A stretch of DNA of 23,284 nucleotides from CAYSIX01 sp964431205. GTDB lineage: Bacteria > Planctomycetota > Phycisphaerae > Phycisphaerales > Phycisphaeraceae. The notes beneath the pieces are model-generated. The model saw only the letters and a program-made list of their open reading frames with translations, was not told the DNA's origin and searched no databases. A program made the translations under genes and the position numbers. Shown here in pieces: positions 6,367 to 12,767 of the stretch; position 1 is the first letter of the stretch, and each line of letters starts with the position of its first letter. The stretch is taken from positions 1 to 23,284 of the forward strand of contig CAYSIX010000036.1 in the NCBI GenBank assembly GCA_964431205.1. Reading direction: 5' to 3'.

Positions 6367-9207
6367 TTAGTTCGTGCGGCGGCGCAGCATCAACGCTGCG
6401 ACGATGCCGAACACGCCGATCGACGCCGGCTCGGGGATCGTCCTGCTCAACGTCTGGAAGCGGTCGAGCGTGGTCGGGTCGAGCAAGGTTGACTCGTAAG
6501 CGTCCAGCGTGTGCAGCCGGTCGCCGAGCAGCCACCAGTCGTCGAGCGTGACGCGCCCGTCGGCGGTGAAGTCGCCCGCGGGGCTGAACGCCGTGTCTTC
6601 GCTCAATACCAGCTCGACCATCGCGTCCAGGTCATCGGGCTTGAACAGACCGTCGAACGTTACGTCCCCGAGCCCGGCGCCGAGTTCCGTCTCGGTGAAC
6701 AGGCCGGCGAATCGCTGGACGTTGACGTTGCCGGTGACCTCGAACGCGACGACGGTCGCGACGTGGTTGCCGTGCGTGAGGTTGAAGATGGGCCGGCGCC
6801 ACAGGTCGCGGTCAATCCGGATCGTCTCGTTGCCCGAACCGAGCATGGCGAGCACGTCCTCGTCGCTCATTGCCGCGGGCAGGTCGATGAACACGTGCAC
6901 GTTGTCGGCGGTGCGATCGACCGATCGCACGACCAGGTCGCGGTGCCGGGGCAGGTCGGGTTGCAGCGGTTCGAACGAGGCGAGCTCGGACTGCGGCGGC
7001 AGGCGATCGACGTACACGGTCTGGCGGAAGCTGCTGAACAGGGACGGCTCACCGGCGTCGCGGCGGCGAAAGGCGCGGGCCTCGATGAAGTGGTAGCCCT
7101 CGGCCAAAGCGGTCGCGTCGATGTCCTGCACGTAGAGCCCGTGGCCGTCGGGCTGCGTGATGCCGGGTTGCCGCGTGGTCTCGAACGCCTCGAAGCCGTA
7201 CACGACCGAACCCGGCGTGACGTGATCGACCGCGCCGTTGCCGTTGACGTCCAGGCCGTCGTCGAACCTGAGCAGGGCGTTGTCGCCGTCGGCGTCGCGA
7301 TCACGCGTGCCGTCGGGCAGGATGAACGCGGCGGTTTCGAGGCGGACCTGGAACGCGTCGTCGGTGACGACGTGGACGTCGTGTATGCGCGTGGTAATGG
7401 CGTCGCTCGGGTCGGACGCGGGTTTGTCGCTCCGGCCCTCGAGCGTGGTGGCGACGTTGGAGATCGAGAGCGTGCCGCGCGGCGTCGCCGGGCCGTAGAT
7501 CACGTAGCCGCTGCCATGCTCGACGCCGCCGGCGCCGGGCGCGCGGTTACGGGGCACGCGCAGGTTCACGGTGCCGTCCGAGCGGACCCGCAGCATCCCG
7601 GGCAGGTCGTCGAAGGGGTCGATCGTCGGGTCGACGGCGTGGCCGGTCAGCTCGATCAGCGGCGTGCCGGGCGCGAAGGCGGTCTGCACGGTGCGGGCGT
7701 CGAAGCCGGCGTCGAGGCGGTTGGAGAGGGCGACGATGGCGGCGTTCTCACGCTCGAAGATCAGCAGCTCCTTCTCGTCGGCGGCGGGCGTCCGGTCGAT
7801 GTAGTTGCCCCGGCCGTGGGACTGGCGAACACGCACGAGCGTGGTGATCGTCTCGCCGCTCGGCCCGCCGAGGGCGTCGTCGCGGCCGGGCTTGGGGAAG
7901 TCGCGGTCGCCGAACTGCCGGCCGTTCATGTACACGATGGCCGGGCCGGGCCGCATGAGCACGTACGCCTGGGCGACGTCGTCCAGGTGCGGGCCGAAGT
8001 CGTCGTGGCTGGAGACGAAGGCGACGCCCTGGCTGCCGTCGTTGGCCAGGCCGTCGTCGTGGACGGCGAAGCTGGCGTTCTTGACGTTTCGCCAGTCGTT
8101 GGCCAGGCCGTTGGCGGTCAGGTTGTCGCGCATGGCGAAAAAAAGGGGGAAGTCGAGCGCGTCACGGTTGCCCCCGACGGTGTTCGCGTCGGCGATGTCC
8201 TTGCGGACGTACTGCTGGATGAGGCCCATGTCGCCGTCGAGGACCTCGGAGAAGCTGAAGACGTCCCGTCGCGAGCCGTCCAGGTGCGGCCGCTGGCTGG
8301 CACGGAACACGGCGCGGTCGAGAAAGTCGAGCACCCACGGGTGGACGTGCCGGGCCGCGTCGATGCGGAACCCGTCCACGCCGACCTCCTGGACCATCCA
8401 CCGGGCGTGGCGCATCAGCAGGCCCGTGGCGTTCTCGGGCACGGGGTCGCCGGCGAGGGGCTCGGTGGTGTTGAAGTCGTGGAGCGTGACGGTTTCGCCC
8501 AGACGCGGGTCGTGGACGGTGACGCCGCCGAGGTCGCGGTCGGGGTAAAACCGCGTGTTGGTGTGGTCGGGGCGGTTGTAAATCGTGCCGGCGGGGATGT
8601 TGCGCGGGTCGTCGGGATCGACGGGGTGGCGGATGAAGGCATGGTTGGTGCGGTGGTCGATGTCGATCAGGCCGGAGATTCGGCCTTCGATCCGGCCGGA
8701 GGCGAATCGGCCGTGGAAGTCGCCGTCGGTGTTGGGGATGCCGGCCGGGTCGGGGTCGCCGTCGGGGTCCTGGAGGACGAAGCCGGGGTAGCCGCCGGCG
8801 TTGACGAAGCCGGGCGTGCTGGCATCGCGAAAGCCGTTGTGGTTGATGACCAGGTCGGTATGGACGTCGAGCCCGGCGCGGTGGGCGGTGTGGACGAGCT
8901 GCTTGAGGCCGGTCTCGGTGCCGTAGAGCGTGGGTCGGCCCGGTTCGCCGAGGTCGAAACGGTCGAACACGTCGTAGCCGGCGGACTGATCGCCGCTGTC
9001 GGCGCGGCCGGGCGGGGGCAGCCACATCGCGCCGTAGCCGGCGTGGAAGACGTCGGGCATGCGCTGCTCGATCGTCTGCCAGCCTGTCTCGAAGAGCTGG
9101 AGGATCGGCGGGGGCGAGGCGTCCTGGGCGCCGGCCGGCGGGCAGATCGCGAGGGCCGCGAGAACGAGGATCGCGTGGGCCAGGCTGGTGCGGACCTTCA
9201 TCGGCAC
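6367..9207 (-). CDS. Secreted GH13 alpha-amylase-family enzyme with dockerin and PEP-CTERM tail
   Basis: The product is 946 residues from the GTG at 9207 (GAGG 10 bases upstream); an ATG two codons on, at 9201, is an alternative. A Sec signal peptide ends at AGA/Q28. The GH13 barrel follows with all four conserved regions: DLVINH (Asp118 to His123), GFRIDAARH (nucleophile Asp283), FSFSEVLDG (acid/base Glu321) and FVSSHD (His401-Asp402). It should therefore be an active endo-acting alpha-glucanase. After the barrel come beta-rich regions, including a calcium-loop-like DRDADGDNALLRFDDGLDVNG stretch, then a two-repeat dockerin (about 845-900). The C-terminus is a PEP-CTERM signal: PEP, a hydrophobic helix, then RRR. 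Known PEP-CTERM tails are processed by exosortase and couple proteins to the envelope or extracellular matrix. A terminator at 9291-9338 separates it from the upstream PEP-CTERM gene, so it may have its own promoter, which was not found. Confidence 0.92.
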   Translation of the reverse strand: MPMKVRTSLAHAILVLAALAICPPAGAQDASPPPILQLFETGWQTIEQRMPDVFHAGYGAMWLPPPGRADSGDQSAGYDVFDRFDLGEPGRPTLYGTETGLKQLVHTAHRAGLDVHTDLVINHNGFRDASTPGFVNAGGYPGFVLQDPDGDPDPAGIPNTDGDFHGRFASGRIEGRISGLIDIDHRTNHAFIRHPVDPDDPRNIPAGTIYNRPDHTNTRFYPDRDLGGVTVHDPRLGETVTLHDFNTTEPLAGDPVPENATGLLMRHARWMVQEVGVDGFRIDAARHVHPWVLDFLDRAVFRASQRPHLDGSRRDVFSFSEVLDGDMGLIQQYVRKDIADANTVGGNRDALDFPLFFAMRDNLTANGLANDWRNVKNASFAVHDDGLANDGSQGVAFVSSHDDFGPHLDDVAQAYVLMRPGPAIVYMNGRQFGDRDFPKPGRDDALGGPSGETITTLVRVRQSHGRGNYIDRTPAADEKELLIFERENAAIVALSNRLDAGFDARTVQTAFAPGTPLIELTGHAVDPTIDPFDDLPGMLRVRSDGTVNLRVPRNRAPGAGGVEHGSGYVIYGPATPRGTLSISNVATTLEGRSDKPASDPSDAITTRIHDVHVVTDDAFQVRLETAAFILPDGTRDRDADGDNALLRFDDGLDVNGNGAVDHVTPGSVVYGFEAFETTRQPGITQPDGHGLYVQDIDATALAEGYHFIEARAFRRRDAGEPSLFSSFRQTVYVDRLPPQSELASFEPLQPDLPRHRDLVVRSVDRTADNVHVFIDLPAAMSDEDVLAMLGSGNETIRIDRDLWRRPIFNLTHGNHVATVVAFEVTGNVNVQRFAGLFTETELGAGLGDVTFDGLFKPDDLDAMVELVLSEDTAFSPAGDFTADGRVTLDDWWLLGDRLHTLDAYESTLLDPTTLDRFQTLSRTIPEPASIGVFGIVAALMLRRRTN

Positions 9208-9290
9208 GGGTGTCGGGCCTCTGTCAGGCTTGTCTGAATGACCGGGAGTCGGGTGGCGTACGATTGGGATGTACCGTAGATCAAGGCGCG

Positions 9291-9338
9291 AAAAAGCGGG
9301 GCGTGACGCGGCTGATCAGGGCCGGTGTCACGCCCCGC
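9291..9338 (-). terminator. Intrinsic terminator after the PEP-CTERM gene
   Basis: Read on the minus strand, a perfect 12-bp stem (9327-9338 with 9296-9307) and a 19-base loop are followed directly by five T (9291-9295). It lies 24 bp after the stop of the PEP-CTERM gene and about 85 bp before the amylase start. Confidence 0.85.
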
Positions 9339-9361
9339 CTGGTGCGCGAGGTCCGAGCCGA

Positions 9362-10270
9362 TCAGGCGCGTCGCCGGCGGGCGACGAGCAGTCCGCCGAG
9401 GCTCAGCAGGCCGAGGGTGGCCGGCTCGGGGACGATGAAGAACTGATCGCCGGGGAACTGGTTGAAGTCGATGCCGGAGGCGTTGCCGGTGAACCCGCCG
9501 CCGCCGTCACCGCCGAGGTTGCCGGTGCCCGCGGGCAGGCCGCCGAGCGACTGGTTCGACAGGAAGTTGTGGTCGCCGTTGTTGACGAAGGCGCTGACCT
9601 TGATCGGCCCGGTGGGATCGCCCAGGTCGGACAGGGCGATGGCCAGCTCGAGGCCGGTGGTGACGGCCAGCGCGGCGGCCTGGTCGGCCGCGTCCGTGCC
9701 GCCCATGATGCCGGCGTCGTTGCTGTTGTCGTAGGCGACGGAGATCGGCGTCGCGTTGGTGCCGGTGCCGGTCATGGCCGAGCCTTCCTGCGCGTCACCG
9801 AAGAGGCTCTGATACGAGCTGAAGTTGGAATCGGAGCCGAGCTCGGCGAAATCGAGGTCGAACTTGTTGGTGTCGGCGAATCCGCGGCGGGCGATGAGCT
9901 GATAGTCGGGGGCGAAGCCGGAGTCGAAGGTCAGGCCGGCGAGGTTGCCGGTGTTGTCGTTGCCGGGCATGCCCGAGAGGGTGTTCTCGCCGCCGGACAC
10001 CGAGTCGATGAAGATCTCGAGCTTGTTGAAGTTGCCCTCGATGTTGCCGGTCAGGGCCAGGTAAAGGAACCCGCCGTCGATGATGCCGTAGGCGGCGTTG
10101 AGCTCGGAGAGGTTGTCGCCGAACTGGGTCTGGACGGTCTGGACGGCGAGGGCGTCGCCGTAGGGGTCGCCGGCGATCGAGCCGTCGATGGTGGGCTGGG
10201 CGGACGCCGCCGAGCCGAGGCCGAGCGTCGCGGCGCCGGCCATTGCGAAAAACAGTCGATACTTGGTCAT
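9362..10270 (-). CDS. PEP-CTERM sorting-domain protein, possible sugar-binding beta-sandwich
   Basis: The product is 302 residues. The ATG at 10270 is chosen over an upstream GTG (10297) because AAAGGAGG lies 5 bases before it. A signal peptide ends at ASA/Q25. The mature N-terminus reads PTIDGSIAGDPYGDALAVQ, then a 'AAYGIIDGGFLYLALTGNIE-FNKLEIFID' pattern. This resembles the start of CBM9/DOMON-like beta-sandwich domains ('IDG...W-DA...AY-D---LY'), but the match is by eye only. The middle is rich in Gly, Asn and Asp. The C-terminus is a PEP-CTERM signal: VPEPATLGLLSLGGLLV followed by RRRR. It is 109 bp downstream of pseudopilin 2 on the same strand and upstream of the amylase. Surface display of a glucan-binding protein is an inference from context. 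Confidence 0.87.
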   Translation of the reverse strand: MTKYRLFFAMAGAATLGLGSAASAQPTIDGSIAGDPYGDALAVQTVQTQFGDNLSELNAAYGIIDGGFLYLALTGNIEGNFNKLEIFIDSVSGGENTLSGMPGNDNTGNLAGLTFDSGFAPDYQLIARRGFADTNKFDLDFAELGSDSNFSSYQSLFGDAQEGSAMTGTGTNATPISVAYDNSNDAGIMGGTDAADQAAALAVTTGLELAIALSDLGDPTGPIKVSAFVNNGDHNFLSNQSLGGLPAGTGNLGGDGGGGFTGNASGIDFNQFPGDQFFIVPEPATLGLLSLGGLLVARRRRA

Positions 10271-10358
10271 CTCATCCTCCTTTGAACTGTGAAACACGAT
10301 GAAGGGGTGCCTTCTCCGAATCGGTCCCGCGGCGGTGTGTGTCCGCGGTCGGGATCGC

Positions 10359-10377
10359 GTGCGGCGACGGGCCGCAC
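10359..10377 (-). other. GC hairpin just after the pseudopilin 2 stop
   Basis: A perfect 7-bp stem, GTGCGGC with GCCGCAC, and a 5-base loop lie two bases after the stop codon; a second GC-rich inverted repeat (CCGCGG twice, near 10329-10350) follows. There is no T run, so this is more likely an RNA-stability or partial-attenuation element than a full terminator. It would let the PEP-CTERM gene be expressed from the same transcript at a different level. Confidence 0.35.
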
Positions 10378-10379
10378 GG

Positions 10380-11294
10380 TTAGGGTCGTCGTTCGTAGCG
10401 ATAGGGCGATATCTGAATGTCCTCCCAGGCCGGCTCGTCGGCGCTGCTGCCGTGGCCGTCGACGAAGGCCAGGTTCACGGCCCCGCGGTGACGGTCGACG
10501 GGTATTTTACCCTTCAGCCAAACCGCTTCCCAGCTGTCGAGCAGGGAGCCGCGGCCGTCGCCCATGCCGTTGGTGGTGTAGTAGGTGACGTCGAAGCGGT
10601 CGATGGGGTTGGCCCCGGGCCCGCGGGACTCGTCGAGGGTCTCGCCGCGGGTGCCGCAATCGCCGTAGAACAGCGTCTCGGCGGGGCGCTGGACCTGGTC
10701 GAGCTCGGCGTTCATGGCCGGGCCGTTGGCGGGGGCGAGCGGCTGGGACTTGTCGAACCGCGTGGCCCCGTCAATGACCAGGCATGCGATGTCGGCGTTG
10801 GTGCCGTAGCTGATGCGCTGGTAGGGCTTGGTCGCGACGTTGACGTTGTTCCAGATCTCGTAGCCGGGGTTCGCCCGCTCCATGGACGGATCGGTGGGGC
10901 AGACGAAGACGTCCGACTGATCCTCGGGGGCTTCGGAGAAGTCCTGGACGCGGGAGCCGCCCATGTAGGGCAGCAGGGCGCTGGCCCAGTCCTGGAGCTT
11001 GCCGCGGTCCTGCCCGCCGACGCGGTAGGCGAACAGAGCGCTGTTGGCCGACTGGCGGGCCCAGTCGGTGTCGCTGACCGGCTGGACGATCTGGTCGCGT
11101 TCGCTGGCGAAGGTGACGGCTCCGGTGGCGAGCTGGCGGACGTTGGACAGGCACTGGACGGATCGGGCGGCATCGCGGGCGGCGCCCAGTGCCGGCAGGA
11201 GGATCCCGATGAGCAGGGCGATGATCGAGATCACGACCAGCAGCTCGATGAGGGTGAAGGCGAGTGCCTGTTGAACCGGTTTAATTCTCTGCAC
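10380..11294 (-). CDS. Type II secretion pseudopilin-like protein (H-X9-DG type), copy 2
   Basis: The product is 304 residues from the GTG at 11294, which has AGAGG 7 bases upstream. The frame extends back eight codons to another GTG at 11318. The leader ends at Ala12, then FTLIELLVVISIIALL with Glu at +5, a single hydrophobic helix and a globular domain with VFVCPTDPS. The H-X9-DG motif starts at His269 (HRGAVNLAFVDG). The first 26 residues from Ala12 are identical to those of copy 1; the rest is strongly diverged, so the two are paralogues with different cargo domains. It is the first gene of the minus-strand glucan group, behind a near-consensus promoter. It could be a minor pseudopilin that helps export the PEP-CTERM proteins, or a surface fibre. 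Neither is shown by sequence. Confidence 0.87.
   Translation of the reverse strand: MQRIKPVQQALAFTLIELLVVISIIALLIGILLPALGAARDAARSVQCLSNVRQLATGAVTFASERDQIVQPVSDTDWARQSANSALFAYRVGGQDRGKLQDWASALLPYMGGSRVQDFSEAPEDQSDVFVCPTDPSMERANPGYEIWNNVNVATKPYQRISYGTNADIACLVIDGATRFDKSQPLAPANGPAMNAELDQVQRPAETLFYGDCGTRGETLDESRGPGANPIDRFDVTYYTTNGMGDGRGSLLDSWEAVWLKGKIPVDRHRGAVNLAFVDGHGSSADEPAWEDIQISPYRYERRP
11271..11284. promoter_or_regulatory. Possible second LacI-type operator
   Basis: A 14-bp near-palindrome, TTGAACCGGTTTAA, with one mismatched pair and a central CG, the layout typical of LacI-family sites. It lies just inside the pseudopilin 2 coding sequence, downstream of its promoter. It does not share the spacing of the 11587-11605 palindrome, so chance occurrence within codons is possible. 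Confidence 0.25.
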
Positions 11295-11433
11295 GTCACA
11301 CCTCTTGTCGCCGCTCACCGTGATAGACCCATAGCCCGCGGAGTCGAGCCGGGATCAGAGTCTGTCCCGACAACCTGGAACGGCCCGGAATAGACGAGTG
11401 GACGTGGCCGTCCCGTTCCCGTGAAACATTCTA

Positions 11434-11461
11434 AATATAGCTCCGACTGCATGAGTGTCAA
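11434..11461 (-). promoter_or_regulatory. Sigma-70-type promoter for the minus-strand glucan genes
   Basis: TTGACA (11456-11461, perfect) and TATATT (11434-11439, 5/6) are separated by 16 bp in an AT-rich island. Transcription should start near 11427, about 133 nt before the pseudopilin 2 start. Confidence 0.75.
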
Positions 11462-11578
11462 CCCTTAATGACGCGATAAAGCCATTCAGATCAGCGTCGG
11501 CGGGGCTTTGGACGTCGCGCGGCCGGGTGAACGCCCCGGCGCCCCGGCGGGATGGCGGCGAACCGCCGGCGAATTCGA

Positions 11579-11606
11579 TTGACCCTGTTCAACATCATGT
11601 TAAACT
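11579..11606 (+). promoter_or_regulatory. Promoter for the LacI-type regulator and pullulanase
   Basis: TTGACC (11579-11584) and TAAACT (11601-11606) are spaced 16 bp apart. Transcription would start near 11613, giving a leader of about 29 nt with GAGG 8 bases before the ATG at 11642. Confidence 0.6.
11587..11605. promoter_or_regulatory. LacI-family operator candidate inside the promoter spacer
   Basis: GTTCAACATCATGTTAAAC is a near-perfect palindrome: eight of nine pairs match around the central C at 11596. It fills the spacer and overlaps the -10 box, so a bound repressor would block polymerase. Size and position fit an autoregulatory site for the protein encoded 37 bp downstream. Confidence 0.65.
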
Positions 11607-11641
11607 GATTTAGCATCGTCCCCGGCTCTGAGGCGCCCCGC

Positions 11642-12754
11642 ATGAGTCCATCCGCTCGAGACACGACGGCCGAGGCCCGATCGATCACGCGGCCAGCCGA
11701 CCACGCACGACCCGCCCAGGCCAAGGCGGGTAAGCGTGTGTCCATGCGCCAGGTCGCCGATCTGGCCAACGTCTCGGTCGCCACCGTCTCGATGGTCCTC
11801 AACGAGAACCCGCGGATCAGCAAGGCCACCCACGTCCGCGTCCGACGGGTCATGGAAAAGCTCGGGTACCGGCCCAACCGCCTCGCCCAGAGCCTCTCGA
11901 GCCCCTACACCCGCGTCCTGGCCGTCCTGCTGCCCCCGCTTCGCCACGCCTTCTCCGATCCCTACTTCGGCGAGCTGCTCAGCGGCATCTGCGACCGCGC
12001 CGACCGCCTGGGCCACAAGGTCATGCTCGAGGCCGCCAAGCCCGACTTCATCCGCCAGAAGCAGCACCTCGAGCTGTTCGAGCGTCGCTACGTCGACGGC
12101 ATGCTCTGCCTGGGATTCAACGACCGGCATCACTTCCTTGAGGACTTTGAGGGCCGCTCGTTCCCAATGATGTCGGTCAACAACCGCTACGCCGACCTGG
12201 ACGTGGACTACGTGCAGTGCGACTACCGCGGCGGGGCCGAGCAGGTGATGAACTGCCTGCTGCAGCTCGGTCACCGGCGGATCGGGCTGATCCACGGGGC
12301 GCCCGAGGCGCAGACGACGCGGGACGTGCTCGACGTGTTCTTCGAGCGGATGCGACAGGCGGGGGAGGAGGCGGACGAGGGCTGGACGGCCGACGGTCGG
12401 TTCACGGAGGCGGGGGGAGCGGCGGCGGCCCAGACGCTGCTGGACCGTCACGGGGAGCTGACGGCGATCTTCGCGGCCAACGACAAGATGGCGCTGGGGG
12501 CGATGCACTACCTGCGTCACCGGGGGCTGGAGGTGCCGCGGGACGTGTCGCTGGTGGGCTTCGACGACATCCAGCAGATGGCGTACGTGAGCCCGAGCCT
12601 GACGACGGTGCACCTGCCGTTGTACGAGGTGGGGGCGCGGGCGTGCGAGCGGCTGGTCGAGCGGGTGCGCGGCCGAGCCGACGCGGTGACCGAGACGCTG
12701 CCGACGCACCTGGTGCTGCGGGATTCAACGGCGATCGCGCCGGATCGGCGCTGA
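11642..12754 (+). CDS. LacI-family transcriptional regulator of the glucan locus
   Basis: The product is 370 residues from the ATG at 11642 (GAGG 8 bases upstream). After a basic, Ala-rich 33-residue extension comes the LacI helix-turn-helix, SMRQVADLANVSVATVSMVLN, and the hinge helix region LGYRPNRLAQSL (about 34-82). The rest is a periplasmic-binding-protein-like effector domain with the family landmarks AVLLPPLRHAFSDPYF, GHRRIGLI, AIFAANDKMALGA, VSLVGFDDIQQMAYVSPSLTTV. The effector is unknown; maltose, maltodextrin or isomaltose-type sugars fit the enzymes encoded next door. It is 10-13 bp upstream of the pullulanase start and clearly co-transcribed with it, and divergent from the minus-strand group. 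An internal ATG at 11744 would remove the extension but lies too close to the HTH to be preferred. Confidence 0.93.
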   Translation: MSPSARDTTAEARSITRPADHARPAQAKAGKRVSMRQVADLANVSVATVSMVLNENPRISKATHVRVRRVMEKLGYRPNRLAQSLSSPYTRVLAVLLPPLRHAFSDPYFGELLSGICDRADRLGHKVMLEAAKPDFIRQKQHLELFERRYVDGMLCLGFNDRHHFLEDFEGRSFPMMSVNNRYADLDVDYVQCDYRGGAEQVMNCLLQLGHRRIGLIHGAPEAQTTRDVLDVFFERMRQAGEEADEGWTADGRFTEAGGAAAAQTLLDRHGELTAIFAANDKMALGAMHYLRHRGLEVPRDVSLVGFDDIQQMAYVSPSLTTVHLPLYEVGARACERLVERVRGRADAVTETLPTHLVLRDSTAIAPDRR

Positions 12755-12767
12755 CGCGGGAGGCATG

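Larger units (their letters stand above)
11295..11641. other. 347-bp divergent control region of the glucan locus
   Basis: It holds the minus-strand promoter (11434-11461), the plus-strand promoter with its embedded palindrome (11579-11606), and about 133 nt of untranslated leader for pseudopilin 2. GTGAAACAT at 11421-11429 matches seven of nine bases of the operator half-site GTTYAACAT and falls near the predicted minus-strand start point. The stretch 11490-11575 is GC-rich with short inverted repeats and no gene. Confidence 0.65.

Noticed and set aside
6511..9237. A 908-codon open frame on the plus strand opposite the amylase gene
   Set aside because: Its translation is dominated by Val, Gly, Ala, Asp and Glu repeats with no recognisable domain. 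It mirrors the GC-rich third positions of the real minus-strand gene, which has a signal peptide, a full GH13 barrel and a PEP-CTERM tail.
9208..9290. A separate promoter for the amylase gene
   Set aside because: A TTGATC box is present on the minus strand but no acceptable -10 box follows at 15-19 bp. A promoter is expected because of the terminator upstream, but it cannot be pointed to.
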